A stretch of 40,253 nt of DNA from IMG/VR virus record IMGVR_UViG_3300043673_000011, positions 1 through 40,253 of that record; one strand, given 5' to 3'. How positions within the stretch are numbered: the stretch's first letter is position 1; each line of letters begins with the position of its first letter. Source of the DNA: a virus. This document shows, piece after piece, positions 16,370 through 23,896 of this stretch. A program made the position numbers and the translations under genes. The notes below the pieces were generated by a model that saw nothing but the letters and a program-made list of their open reading frames with translations, made no database searches and had not been told where the DNA came from.

Positions 16370-16693
16370 TCAGTCCGCCACGCGACGCAGTTCAGCCGGG
16401 GTGTATTCGACCTGTTGCGGCAGCAGCCACTTGCCAGCGGGCACGCGAGCGGTTGAATGCTCCTCGTGCAGAAGATCCGAGGGCGCGGAGACATCGATGT
16501 AGCGTGCGCCGCCGGCGGCGACATAGAGCTTGATGTTCTGCGTTTGATCCAAAAACTCGAACCTGTGGTGATGCCCTGTCGCCTCACCCAATGCCAAGAT
16601 CAATTTCTTTCCCTTGATCGGCTGCTCGATCGCGTCCTTCGGGATCGCCCGGACTGACACGAGGGCAACGTCGCCTTGTCTGATAATTCCCAT
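16370..16693 (-). CDS. Small conserved protein with GxxTGHHH motif, partner of DUF6745 protein
   Basis: 107 residues from the ATG at 16693, preferred because AGGAG lies 8 bases upstream; a TTG at 16699 is too close to it. Pattern: GDVALVSV..IP, then ALGEATGHHHRFEF (three adjacent His), YVAAGGARYIDVSAP, LLHEEHSTARVPAGKW, and QVEYTPAELRRVAD. This is a widespread uncharacterised family with a conserved G-E-x-T-G-H-x-H and H-E-E-H, consistent with a metal-binding beta-barrel. The metal idea is inference. Six bases separate it from the DUF6745 gene. Confidence 0.75.
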   Translation of the reverse strand: MGIIRQGDVALVSVRAIPKDAIEQPIKGKKLILALGEATGHHHRFEFLDQTQNIKLYVAAGGARYIDVSAPSDLLHEEHSTARVPAGKWLLPQQVEYTPAELRRVAD

Positions 16694-16750
16694 TTGCAAT
16701 TCTCCTGTTTAGAAACTAATCCGCTTCGATCAAATCGAGTATTTTCATGC

Positions 16751-16963
16751 TCATAGCTTTCCCGTAGATTTGAGCCGCTCCAGCACCTTGACCATGAGCA
16801 CGACGTCGCCGCTCGCTATCGCCTGTTCGCCCATCGTGATATCTGCTTTCATCATCGCGATTGCAAAGGCGCCAGCGCCTCTCAGCATCGGATCCGAATA
16901 GGCAGGGATAGATTCGTCGCGGATGCGGTTGCATTCGGCTTGGATGCCTTCGATCAGGTTCAT
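16751..16963 (-). CDS. Small helical phage protein
   Basis: 70 residues, ATG overlapping the stop of the ATPase gene (ATGA). Predicted helical: IQAECNRIRDESIPAY, then GAGAFAIAMMKADITMGEQAIASGDVV and a LERLKS end. The AIAMMKADI..GE.AI..GD pattern is one I associate with small phage early proteins of unknown role. An alternative frame at 16716-16934 is Arg-rich and rejected. The 57 bp to the next gene hold only its ribosome site and a short unlikely frame. Confidence 0.65.
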   Translation of the reverse strand: MNLIEGIQAECNRIRDESIPAYSDPMLRGAGAFAIAMMKADITMGEQAIASGDVVLMVKVLERLKSTGKL

Positions 16964-18657
16964 GGCATCACGTACCTGGTCAGAGCGACGACGCCTGACA
17001 TCGGATATTCGATCGCGCCGAGCGTCTTCAGCTGCGACAGATTCTTTTCAAACCCCGAGCTGCTCTCGGAAACATCCGCTACCTGCGCGATCGCGCCGCG
17101 CGACATTGCGGTGGGATGCAGGTCGATCAGCGCGCGCAGGATCTTCGCTTTCGGTTCATTGACGATCGCGAGCCAGAAATCCGCCGGTGGCGTGCCATCA
17201 TCGAACGGCGCCGCGGCCGAGGCCTCGCCCTCATGAGTGAATGCGACATCGCCCTGGCGCGGGTATTCGATCATTCCCATCGTTTTGAGCGTGCTCAAGT
17301 TTTTCTCGTAGCCGCTGCTCGAGGGGCTGACCTTGCAAAACGCTGCAAGCGTAGCCCGCGAGGCCGGATAGATATCGCGGTCTTTCAGTATCGCGAGCTG
17401 ATCGAGGATCACTTGCTGCGGACGGCTGATGCGCGCGTCGCCGTTGTGTGGGGTTTTTACCGGGGTTATTACCCGGGTCTTTACCGGGTAATTACCTGGT
17501 TTCGGTGCCGCGCTGTGTGGGACTTTAGCGGGGGCTGCGGCCGAGATCTTGAACACGGGCGGGCGCGGCATTCCCTTTGACCAGGATTCTAGCGATCCGT
17601 AATAGACCTCCAGCTGATCGACGATGCTCTGCTGCCCCTCCTTGAAGCCTTCCTCGTGAGATTGGACGACGTCCGCTTTCCATTGCTTCGAATCAATCTC
17701 GGCCGCCGCCGGCGTCGCCTTGATCTGCCGCTGCAGCTCCGCGATCTGTTTCTTAAGAGCCGCTGGATCATTGGCCTCGGCCGTTTTGACCGCATCGCCG
17801 ATAATCGCGCGCAGCTTCTCCGGGTCCACCGCGGCGGTCTTGACCTCGCCGATCGCCGCGTCCCCGGTGGGGGTGGCCGAATTATCGTAAGTGTGGATCC
17901 GCGGGAACTTGACGAGCTCGAAGATCTTCTCCTCGCCGCTGCATAGCCAGCCGGATCCGGTCGGGATCGAGGAGAGCGAGCTCGCAACCTTCTCGGTCGT
18001 CGCCTTATCCGTGTTCGCTTTCAGCCACTTGACGACCGGCTCCTGGTCGGCCGGCGCCGACATGCGATGCGCGATCATCGTCTCGCAGGATCCGAGCAAT
18101 GCGTTGTGCAGCGCCTGCGTGCGCTGCGTGACCAGGATCAGCCGGATCCCTTTCGAGCGGCCGGCCGTGGCGATTGTCTTCGCCCAATGGATTGACATGT
18201 TTTCCGAGCCGATGCCCGATCGCTCTTTCGGCGCGAATAGATGCGCCTCCTCAATGACGAGGTAAACGACGCCGCGCATCTTGCGGATCAGCGTCGGCGC
18301 GAAGTCGACGAAGAATTTAGCCTGCCCGCCCGGCTCAAAATCCGCCATGTCGATGATCGAGAGCGGCAGAGCGCCACTTGCGACGATCTCACCAATAGCT
18401 TTGCCGGATGAGCTGTGCAGCGGCACGTGGCCGCGGGGACCGCCCAAGATCTGAAAGGGAAGGCCTGCGCGCTTGCCGTCCGCGCTCGAGGTTAAGCCCC
18501 ACCAGTCGGATTTGATGGGATCGAGCACGCACACGCGCGCCTCTCGAGCGACGACCTGCTCGACCATGAGCTTCGCGGTCGAGGTCTTGCCGGATCCGGT
18601 CTTGCCGAGCACGGCCGTGTGCTGTAGTAGCACACCCTGCGGAAACTTAAAGCTCAC
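16960..18657 (-). CDS. HerA/VirB4-like P-loop ATPase with duplicated C-terminal winged-helix domains
   Basis: 565 residues, GTG start overlapping the 28-aa gene (GTGA). The Walker A is GKTGSGKT (18-25), and the Walker B-like VVYLVIEEAH is at 130-139. A conserved TQRTQALHNALLGSCETMIAHR segment places it in the HerA/VirB4/FtsK superfamily of hexameric DNA motors. A coiled-coil stretch is at ~285-355 and a Pro/Lys-rich linker at ~380-405. Two similar ~65-residue winged-helix-like repeats follow (SSSGYEKNLSTLKTMGMIEYP and SSSGFEKNLSQLKTLGAIEYP), which suggests site-binding. No nuclease partner such as NurA is adjacent, so a DNA-moving role in phage replication or partition, or an anti-host role, is open. 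Confidence 0.8.
   Translation of the reverse strand: MSFKFPQGVLLQHTAVLGKTGSGKTSTAKLMVEQVVAREARVCVLDPIKSDWWGLTSSADGKRAGLPFQILGGPRGHVPLHSSSGKAIGEIVASGALPLSIIDMADFEPGGQAKFFVDFAPTLIRKMRGVVYLVIEEAHLFAPKERSGIGSENMSIHWAKTIATAGRSKGIRLILVTQRTQALHNALLGSCETMIAHRMSAPADQEPVVKWLKANTDKATTEKVASSLSSIPTGSGWLCSGEEKIFELVKFPRIHTYDNSATPTGDAAIGEVKTAAVDPEKLRAIIGDAVKTAEANDPAALKKQIAELQRQIKATPAAAEIDSKQWKADVVQSHEEGFKEGQQSIVDQLEVYYGSLESWSKGMPRPPVFKISAAAPAKVPHSAAPKPGNYPVKTRVITPVKTPHNGDARISRPQQVILDQLAILKDRDIYPASRATLAAFCKVSPSSSGYEKNLSTLKTMGMIEYPRQGDVAFTHEGEASAAAPFDDGTPPADFWLAIVNEPKAKILRALIDLHPTAMSRGAIAQVADVSESSSGFEKNLSQLKTLGAIEYPMSGVVALTRYVMP
17469..17491 (-). repeat. 8-bp perfect inverted repeat in ATPase linker coding region
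   Basis: TTACCCGG - 7 nt - CCGGGTAA lies in the segment encoding the Pro/Lys/Thr-rich linker (NYPVKTRVITPVKT). Neighbouring partial copies of ACCGGG and TTACC surround it. It may simply reflect repeated PVKT codons. Confidence 0.7.
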
Positions 18658-18740
18658 AGATAATCTCCGCAGCGCCGACAGCGCGTGACCACGTATTTCC
18701 CGGGCCGGTGGCCGAACAGCCAGCAGAACAGCCTTTTCAT
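18654..18740 (-). CDS. 28-residue zinc-knuckle-like protein
   Basis: Sequence starts MKRLFCWLFGHRPG and ends with CRRCGDYL. It is Cys/His-rich (C6, H11, C21, C24) with an N-terminal LFGH motif, as in tiny DUF1660-like phage proteins, and is likely to bind one zinc. The gene shares its start with the upstream stop (ATGA) and its stop with the ATPase GTG start, so it is tightly coupled on both sides. The function is unknown. Confidence 0.7.
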   Translation of the reverse strand: MKRLFCWLFGHRPGKYVVTRCRRCGDYL

Positions 18741-19285
18741 GTTGTTAATTTCCTATGCAGCGCGACGACACGCTTTTCATTGCGCGCGGTGATCAATCCC
18801 TTCTTAAGCTGGATCGCGCGCGTCTTATAGCCCAGCTTTGCGGCCAGCGCTGATTTCGTGAAGCCTTCGTCGACCAGTTGGCGTATCAGCCGCAGCGCCT
18901 TTCTCGCCGGCACGAAGGAGCGGTCCGCGCGCTGATCGAGACCTACACTTAAGATCTTGCGCTCGGTCCTCGCGCGGATCCGCAAGCGATCGCCGTTCTT
19001 GATTTCGCGGATCATGGATCGCGCGATATCGGTCGCGGCGACCACCGACCATTGGCCGACGCCGGCGCGAGAGAGTTTAAAAAGGTGGGCCCGCGCCGGC
19101 CCGGCATCCACGATGCCATTCCAATCGCCGGCGAGGCGCGCAGCCTGGCGAATTCGTTCATAGTCGCTATTCGATCGGCGGCACTTGAAGCATTTGCAGC
19201 CCGCCATGTAGCGCAGGTGATGCCCGTGCGGGCGCGATGAGCCGAGCTCGGATATGGGACGCAGGCCTCGAGCAGCCGGGTTCAT
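18737..19285 (-). CDS. Zinc-finger plus helix-turn-helix DNA-binding protein candidate
   Basis: 182 residues. The N-terminal part has HGHHLRYMAGCKCFKCRRSN (CxCxxC cluster with His), a pattern of small proteins with a GC.C..CR...Y zinc module. The middle part (SRAGVGQWSVVAATDIARSMIREIKNGDRLRIRARTERKIL) looks like a helical DNA-binding segment. The C-terminus (LVDEGFTKSALAAKLGYKTRAIQLKK) is a good helix-turn-helix. A regulatory role on phage or host promoters is likely, but targets are unknown. Overlaps its neighbours by ATGA. Confidence 0.7.
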   Translation of the reverse strand: MNPAARGLRPISELGSSRPHGHHLRYMAGCKCFKCRRSNSDYERIRQAARLAGDWNGIVDAGPARAHLFKLSRAGVGQWSVVAATDIARSMIREIKNGDRLRIRARTERKILSVGLDQRADRSFVPARKALRLIRQLVDEGFTKSALAAKLGYKTRAIQLKKGLITARNEKRVVALHRKLTT

Positions 19286-19491
19286 CGCGGACCCGCGGGC
19301 ATATCCGCCCAGTGAGTGACTTCCGGCCGCTCATCGCCATACTCGACCGCGTCGACGCCGAACCAGTAAACGCCGTCATAAAATCCGAGCCAGACAGGTT
19401 CATCCATGCCTGGCGCGAAGACGAGGACCGCCGTATCAGCGTCCGGCAGCTCCTCGGCAACAGCGATCCAGTTGATCGATTCGATGCTCAC
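19282..19491 (-). CDS. DUF551 family protein
   Basis: 69 residues, GTG start overlapping the csrA stop (GTGA). Pattern [19 protein letters not shown]...[11 protein letters not shown]...EVTHWADMP: the opening W.....LP, central GFYD and the VTHW..MP ending are those of DUF551, small proteins common in phages. No function is established. Confidence 0.8.
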   Translation of the reverse strand: MSIESINWIAVAEELPDADTAVLVFAPGMDEPVWLGFYDGVYWFGVDAVEYGDERPEVTHWADMPAGPR

Positions 19492-19664
19492 GCCTGCTTG
19501 ACCTCATTCTCTTTGCGGATCGCAACTTCCTCGCGATCGACGACGACATCCCTCGGCGCTTTGACGCCGATGCGGACCTGGCTCGCATTGATCGCCATGA
19601 CGGTGATCTCGACGTCCTTGCCAATCCGGATCGTCTCGCCGGCGCGCCTGGTGAGAATCAACAT
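19488..19664 (-). CDS. csrA: CsrA/RsmA-type RNA-binding regulator
   Basis: 58 residues, starting [20 protein letters not shown] and continuing [16 protein letters not shown]. It keeps the residues CsrA needs for RNA binding: L4, R6 and R44 (in the DREE motif). Length is nearly the same as bacterial CsrA (about 61). An excellent AAGGAGG ribosome site lies just upstream. CsrA dimers bind GGA-containing hairpins near ribosome sites and repress or stabilise host mRNAs. A phage copy could reprogramme host carbon, motility or biofilm genes, or control phage messages. The leader itself (ACCAAGGAGGT) resembles a CsrA site, so autoregulation is possible. Confidence 0.93.
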   Translation of the reverse strand: MLILTRRAGETIRIGKDVEITVMAINASQVRIGVKAPRDVVVDREEVAIRKENEVKQA

Positions 19665-19682
19665 AGGAAACCTCCTTGGTTT

Positions 19683-20369
19683 TTAAGCCCGCAATGCCTT
19701 TGCGAGATAGGGATCGACGTCAGGCTGACTGAGCAGCCAGCGCTTGTAATCTGGCGGCACATCGCCGAGCGGCACGCCCTTGTGCTTGCCGAACGGCATG
19801 ACCTTCGGGATCCGAGCGCTCTCGGAGATCTCCCAAAGCTCAGACCAGGTCGCACCTCGCGGCAGCAGCTTGATCTGGATCTCGGGCAACAGGACGTCGA
19901 AGATCATCCGGATATCGGACACGGCCGAGTGCGCGCCCTTGACCATGTCGCGCGCGGCGCGCTTGTCGATCATCAGGTGATAGACCATCGCGCCCAAGGA
20001 ATGTGAGTCAGCGGCCGGCCAAAGCGATCGCGCGAGGGCGAGCGTGCAGATGCGCTTTACATTCGGTTTCCCGAGCATTCGCCAATCGAAATCGACGTTA
20101 TGGCCGACGATGTACTCGATGCCTAAGGCCGCCGGATCCCATCCGATGAACGGCGGGAAGCCCTGCAGGTCCTCCTCGATGATGTGATGGGTCGCCATGG
20201 CGCCCAAGCTGATCGGGCGATCGCAGGAATAGCGATAGGCGAAGTGATTCAATTCGCTGAAATCATCGAGCGGCCGAGGCGCCTCGAGCAGCTGCGTATG
20301 CGCCAACTCGATGATCTTGTCTTCGTCACCCGTGCCGGTCGTTTCGGTGTCGAGAATGACGGCGCTCAT
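19683..20369 (-). CDS. ExoX/DnaQ-like DEDDh 3'-5' exonuclease
   Basis: 228 residues. Exo I: ILDTETTG gives D7 and E9. Exo II: HNVDFDWRML gives D93. Exo III: HSAVSDIRM gives H147 and D152. This is a full DEDDh active site requiring two metal ions. The C-terminal segment VMPFGKHKGVPLGDVPPDYKRWLL matches the ExoX/DUF3820-like C-terminal module. It would trim single-stranded 3' DNA ends. It lies with RecT and a PD-(D/E)XK nuclease, so a repair or recombination role is likely. Starts by overlapping the previous stop. Confidence 0.9.
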   Translation of the reverse strand: MSAVILDTETTGTGDEDKIIELAHTQLLEAPRPLDDFSELNHFAYRYSCDRPISLGAMATHHIIEEDLQGFPPFIGWDPAALGIEYIVGHNVDFDWRMLGKPNVKRICTLALARSLWPAADSHSLGAMVYHLMIDKRAARDMVKGAHSAVSDIRMIFDVLLPEIQIKLLPRGATWSELWEISESARIPKVMPFGKHKGVPLGDVPPDYKRWLLSQPDVDPYLAKALRA

Positions 20370-21175
20370 GTGCGCCCGCTCGCCAGGATCTTGCGGCTCG
20401 TCACCTTGAGACCGGCTCCTACGACACCGACCGCCTCCTTCTTCAGCGACTTGACGACGGCGCCGATCTTCACCAGATCCGGCGTCATGAATGAGGCATT
20501 GATTTTCGTCGCATCGAGGATCTCGAATTCGTAGTGATCGCGAAACTGCGTACCGGCGACGCTTGCAACCTGCGCTTGCGCGATCGGAGCGACGACGGAC
20601 GAGGCGCGTGTCTCGAAGGTCTCGGCCTTGGCTTCTGCCTTCTCCTCGACGCGCACTGCTCTGGCGGACAGCTTCGCCGCTTCCGCGGCCCTGCCGGCGG
20701 CAGCGGCCGCTTCGGCGTCTTTGCGCAGCTGCTCGGCCTCCGCATCCGCCTTGCGCTTAGCCTCATCGGCGATCGCCTGCAGGCGCTTGCGCTCATCCTC
20801 AGCGATCTTATCGAGCCTGGCCTGCTCGATTTTTCGCAATCTGTCCTGCTCCGCATCCCACGCGATGACCTTCGCATCCAATAGATCGCGAGCCTGCGTG
20901 AATTGGGAGATGGGCCCGGCGAACAGCTCCATGACCTCGCGCTTGCTCTCATCGATTTTTCGCGTGATCTTGAGGCGCCGCTCGTTTAAATCCTTGATCC
21001 TGGAATTAAGCCGCGCGCGCGCCTCCTGGCCCTTCGCCGAGTCCGACGCATTGGTGACGGCGAACTGAGTCGCATATTCGACCGCGGTCATCGCCTCGCG
21101 CGCGTCGTGCTGCACAAGATCCTTCGGCTCCGCCGCTGGCTCAGGCTGCGGCGCCGGCTTCTGTTTCGCTGACAT
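20366..21175 (-). CDS. Coiled-coil protein associated with recombination genes
   Basis: 269 residues. A Pro/Glu-rich N-terminus precedes a long helical part (~45-190) with dense Arg/Glu/Lys/Ala heptads (AEDERKRLQAIADEAKRKADAEAEQLRKDAEAAA shortened). A compact C-terminal domain (FRDHYEFEILDATKINASF...LKVTSRKIL) follows. Proteins of this build recur beside phage RecT-type genes. The role is unknown; it could bridge the annealing protein and exonuclease. Overlaps the exonuclease gene upstream by 35 bp. Confidence 0.75.
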   Translation of the reverse strand: MSAKQKPAPQPEPAAEPKDLVQHDAREAMTAVEYATQFAVTNASDSAKGQEARARLNSRIKDLNERRLKITRKIDESKREVMELFAGPISQFTQARDLLDAKVIAWDAEQDRLRKIEQARLDKIAEDERKRLQAIADEAKRKADAEAEQLRKDAEAAAAAGRAAEAAKLSARAVRVEEKAEAKAETFETRASSVVAPIAQAQVASVAGTQFRDHYEFEILDATKINASFMTPDLVKIGAVVKSLKKEAVGVVGAGLKVTSRKILASGRT

Positions 21176-21749
21176 TGATAATTTCCCTGTGATTGAAGCG
21201 ATGAACGTTCAGGTAACTGACGAAATACGACCAGTCCGACGCCTCCTCGCATTTGATTAACTTGTAGGTGTTGCGCTTGAGCTGCAGGCACAGGCGGCGC
21301 TTCGGCTTCTCATCGCACGCCTCGCGATACGCCGCTGTCTGCAACCCAACCGCGCGCGGCACGGCGCCGCTTTTTAAGTCCAGCAACCAGGTCGAGCCCT
21401 TCCACGTGCCGCGCTTATCGAGCGTGCCGGCGTAGCGCTGCCGGGCGTTGTAGATCTGCTGCTCCGAGTGCGTCACGACGAAGCCCGTCTCGCTTAAAAA
21501 GAGCTTGTAGGCGTTCAGATGCGGCACCAGCATGATGTCGAGATTCTCCTCATCGAGAATCCCGCGATCGAACAGGTCCGTCGCCGCGTGCACGTGCTGG
21601 CCGAACCGGCGCGCGCGCTCGAGCAGCTCCGGATCCACGCGATCGAAGTTATCGATCGCGTGAAGCACCTGAGTGACGCTCGGAACCACGCGCCCGCCAT
21701 AGCGATACGTATGAGTCTCGACGTCGAAGGACAGCGAGGCCTTAGGCAT
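21141..21749 (-). CDS. PD-(D/E)XK exonuclease (RecE-like partner of RecT)
   Basis: 202 residues. Conserved core: HSEQQIY (E96), YAGTLDKRG (D111), WLLDLKSG (D124 and K126) and LQTAAYREA (Q137, Y141). This is the RecB-type PD-(D/E)XK arrangement used by phage 5'-3' exonucleases. It lies directly downstream of the RecT/Bet gene, as in two-component phage recombination systems that resect and anneal DNA. It is shorter than RecE, within the range of compact phage exonucleases. Confidence 0.85.
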   Translation of the reverse strand: MPKASLSFDVETHTYRYGGRVVPSVTQVLHAIDNFDRVDPELLERARRFGQHVHAATDLFDRGILDEENLDIMLVPHLNAYKLFLSETGFVVTHSEQQIYNARQRYAGTLDKRGTWKGSTWLLDLKSGAVPRAVGLQTAAYREACDEKPKRRLCLQLKRNTYKLIKCEEASDWSYFVSYLNVHRFNHREIINVSETEAGAAA

Positions 21750-22631
21750 TTAGCCCGCGCTCGCCTCGTCGATGACCACCATCGCGGCCTCGTAACTCGC
21801 GACAGGGAGCTCCTCGAGGCTGTTGACCTCAAACCTCGCCAGCAACAGGCTCAGCGCGACGCCTTCCTCCTTGAGCTTGTCGGCGAGCATCGTCGCCTGG
21901 TCGAGCGTTATCCGATCGACTGGCGGATCCGCGGCCGGGATCTGCTTTGCTTGCGGTGCCCGCGTCTCGGGTTTGCCAGCAGCGCCGCGCGGCGTGACGT
22001 CGATCGCATTCGCATATACGCGCTCCGCATCGTCCGGGTCATAGACGCCGGCGTAGCCGAAAGCGATGCGCCCGCACTGGATGATCGCCTTGTGGCGCGT
22101 CATGCGCTTGGGCATCTCGTTCCACGGGTTCGTGTCGCGATAGCACTCCTTCAAGTACTCACGAACCACCGTGGGGCGGCTTCGATCCTTTCGCTTGATC
22201 TCGACTTCGACGAAATACTCGTCATGATCAGTGCCATCCGGAGCGGTGCGAATCTCCATGTAATCGAACTCGGGGCGCAGATTGATCAGGCGCACCCACC
22301 CATCGAAACCGATGATCGGCACAATCCCATTCTCGGACGGGAAGGCGTAGATCTCGCGCGTGAACGGGTTGAGCCCGTATTCCTTGGCAATCACCAGCAG
22401 CGCCATCATCTGCTCATTGCTGACGACCTTCGCCTCGCCGCCGCCCTTCGGCGGGCGCTGCTTGAAGGCGGTCTGCTTCAAGGTCTCGAGCATCTTGTCC
22501 GCATCGATGCTGTATTTCGCGGCGAACTGTGCGACCAGGCCCGTTGAGCGGCCGACATCGACCGTCGCGACCTGCGTGCCCGTAGGATCTCGCGGCGCGA
22601 GCTCCGTTGATTTCTTCTGCTGTGTTGCCAT
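21750..22631 (-). CDS. bet: RecT/Bet-type single-strand annealing protein
   Basis: 293 residues. The hallmark segment EYGLNPFTREIYAFP followed by IVPIIGFDGWVRLIN is characteristic of the RecT/Bet superfamily (lambda Bet style). DPDDAERVY and a variable C-terminal tail follow. It anneals complementary single strands and works with the exonuclease encoded immediately downstream. GAAGGG at good spacing supports the start. The operon arrangement suggests early expression with replication. Confidence 0.92.
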   Translation of the reverse strand: MATQQKKSTELAPRDPTGTQVATVDVGRSTGLVAQFAAKYSIDADKMLETLKQTAFKQRPPKGGGEAKVVSNEQMMALLVIAKEYGLNPFTREIYAFPSENGIVPIIGFDGWVRLINLRPEFDYMEIRTAPDGTDHDEYFVEVEIKRKDRSRPTVVREYLKECYRDTNPWNEMPKRMTRHKAIIQCGRIAFGYAGVYDPDDAERVYANAIDVTPRGAAGKPETRAPQAKQIPAADPPVDRITLDQATMLADKLKEEGVALSLLLARFEVNSLEELPVASYEAAMVVIDEASAG

Positions 22632-22657
22632 TGATTTACCCTTCGTTTATCGACTTT

Positions 22658-22873
22658 TTAAGATTTCTTCGCGCCGGCCGGGCGCAGATCTGTCATCGAA
22701 TATCGGCGCAATGCGGCCTCGCGGCGCTTCGCCTCGCTCTCGACCGCGCGCGCATGGCTCATCACTTGGTGCGCATCCCATTTGGCGATCGCCCAACGCG
22801 AGCCAGCCATGACGGCCCAAAAGCCTAAAGTCGCGGCTACGAGTAGCGCGGCGCCTAGGAAGACGTTTTGCAT
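22658..22873 (-). CDS. Small membrane protein
   Basis: 71 residues. Residues ~5-24 are one hydrophobic span (FLGAALLVAATLGFWAVMAG), followed by a long charged amphipathic helix. It overlaps the previous gene by 19 bp. The function is unknown; it could be a superinfection-exclusion or membrane-anchoring protein. Confidence 0.6.
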   Translation of the reverse strand: MQNVFLGAALLVAATLGFWAVMAGSRWAIAKWDAHQVMSHARAVESEAKRREAALRRYSMTDLRPAGAKKS

Positions 22874-23055
22874 TCTGAGATCTCCAGTTCCTTGAGGGTT
22901 TGTCGAACGCGGGCGCGAAACTGCGTGGCGCGAAGTTTTGATTCGAGCGATGTACTGTCAGGATCCAGATCAGCCGAGAGCGTCAGGCGCGCATCGATAT
23001 GGCGCAGCTCAGTGGTGAGCTCAGCGACCGCCGCGTCGAGCTTCGGCGTGCTCAT
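22855..23055 (-). CDS. Small helical protein
   Basis: 66 residues from the ATG at 23055, which overlaps the tiny upstream gene (ATGA). Acidic and helical (KLDAAVAELTTELRHIDARLTLSADLD...LRATQFRARVRQTLKELEIS). No membrane segment, no known motif. A longer frame upstream is Arg-rich and rejected. Confidence 0.6.
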   Translation of the reverse strand: MSTPKLDAAVAELTTELRHIDARLTLSADLDPDSTSLESKLRATQFRARVRQTLKELEISECKTSS

Positions 23056-23141
23056 AGCGGCACCCCGCGCGCGAGGTAAAGTAGGACCGCGAAGGCCGCG
23101 AGCACGATGAGGATTGCGACGATTCGCAGAATGAGCCTCAC
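23052..23141 (-). CDS. 29-residue single-span membrane peptide
   Basis: From the GTG at 23141 the peptide reads MRLILRIVAILIVLAAFAVL then LYLARGVPL. It is almost entirely a membrane helix with Arg at each end. Start and stop both overlap neighbours (GTGA, ATGA), as the rest of the operon does. Function unknown; resembles tiny phage membrane peptides. Confidence 0.55.
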   Translation of the reverse strand: MRLILRIVAILIVLAAFAVLLYLARGVPL

Positions 23142-23371
23142 GGGCGCACCCCCGCATACATCCAGCGATCGCCGTGCTGGCCGGCTTCCGAGATCTGCTC
23201 CTCGAGAGCGGCGGCCGCGCGCACGATTCCATAGGCGCGCTCGGTGCGAACTTCCTTGGCTAGGTGCGGCGGAGTGCTCTGTAGTGCATCTTCGAAACAC
23301 AAGTGACGCGCGAGCCAGTGCAAGGCGTGAGCCTGCTCGCGGGTAAGCGAAACCTTGATGAGCGCGCTCAT
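23138..23371 (-). CDS. Small helical protein
   Basis: 77 residues from the ATG at 23371 (ATGA overlap). Helical: LIKVSLTREQAHALHWLARHL, then HLAKEVRTERAYGIVRAAAALEEQI and a GDRWMYAGVRP end. No membrane span. A longer frame reaching 23794 is Arg/Ser-rich and rejected. Function unknown. Confidence 0.6.
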   Translation of the reverse strand: MSALIKVSLTREQAHALHWLARHLCFEDALQSTPPHLAKEVRTERAYGIVRAAAALEEQISEAGQHGDRWMYAGVRP

Positions 23372-23562
23372 GGCTGCGTGCCCGGATCGATGTCGACCGA
23401 GACCACCTGGCCGCGGCGGTACTCGGTGATGCGAGAGCCCACGAATGGATCGTTCTCGGTACCGCTGCCCGACATCGGTTCGTCGATGACGTAGTGGCGC
23501 GTGGCGTGACGCAGTTTGCGGCGCGCGCGATACGCAGCGCTGCGAATTCGGCGCCGGCTCAT
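23368..23562 (-). CDS. Small basic protein
   Basis: 64 residues, ATGA overlap at both ends. The N-terminus is very basic (MSRRRIRSAAYRARRKLRHATRHY); the C-terminal half is Gly/Asp-rich and may be a small beta unit (ENDPFVGSRITEYRRGQVVSVDID). The basic start might bind nucleic acid. Unknown function. Confidence 0.6.
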   Translation of the reverse strand: MSRRRIRSAAYRARRKLRHATRHYVIDEPMSGSGTENDPFVGSRITEYRRGQVVSVDIDPGTQP

Positions 23563-23693
23563 GAGCGCACCTTGACGATCTTGATTGCGGCGTCTTTGAT
23601 CGACGCGAGACGGAAGCCGCGCAGCGTCTCTTTGCTGACGATCGCGCGCAGCGGCGTGGTGCCGTTGAACCAGGTAATGGTGACTTGGTACAT
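23559..23693 (-). CDS. 44-residue protein
   Basis: ATG at 23693, stop overlapping the next gene's ATG. Sequence begins MYQVTITWFNGTTPLRAIVS and continues with KETLRGFRLASIKDAAIKIVKVR: beta strand(s) then a helix with many basic residues. No match recognised. Confidence 0.6.
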   Translation of the reverse strand: MYQVTITWFNGTTPLRAIVSKETLRGFRLASIKDAAIKIVKVRS

Positions 23694-23699
23694 GGGCGC

Positions 23700-23852
23700 T
23701 TACTCCGCCTGGGGCATGAGGAAGGCGAGGCCGCCAGCGAGAGAAGCGCGGCGTGCGATGTCGGCGACGAGCTCGGCCTCGTAGTTCTGCTCACGCGCGT
23801 CGTCGGAGCGAACCTTCAGGCGAAGTGGCGTGATAGTGGTGGTTATAGACAT
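23700..23852 (-). CDS. 50-residue protein
   Basis: 50 residues from the ATG at 23852, chosen because ACGGAGGT lies upstream at good spacing. An in-frame ATG at 23900 that overlaps the preceding stop would give 66 residues. Contains RLKVRSDDAREQNYEAELVADIARRASL. No known family. Confidence 0.6.
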   Translation of the reverse strand: MSITTTITPLRLKVRSDDAREQNYEAELVADIARRASLAGGLAFLMPQAE

Positions 23853-23896
23853 CCTGACCTCCGTTTCAGTGGAGGCGAGAACGCGGGCGCAGGCGC

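Noticed and set aside
16716-16934. 72-aa leftward frame overlapping the small gene at 16751
   Set aside because: Arg/His-rich and out of frame with a better, protein-like frame that shares an ATGA overlap with the ATPase gene.
21519-22547. Rightward 342-aa frame opposite RecT and the exonuclease
   Set aside because: Antisense to two clearly recognised genes; low-complexity Arg/His/Leu composition.
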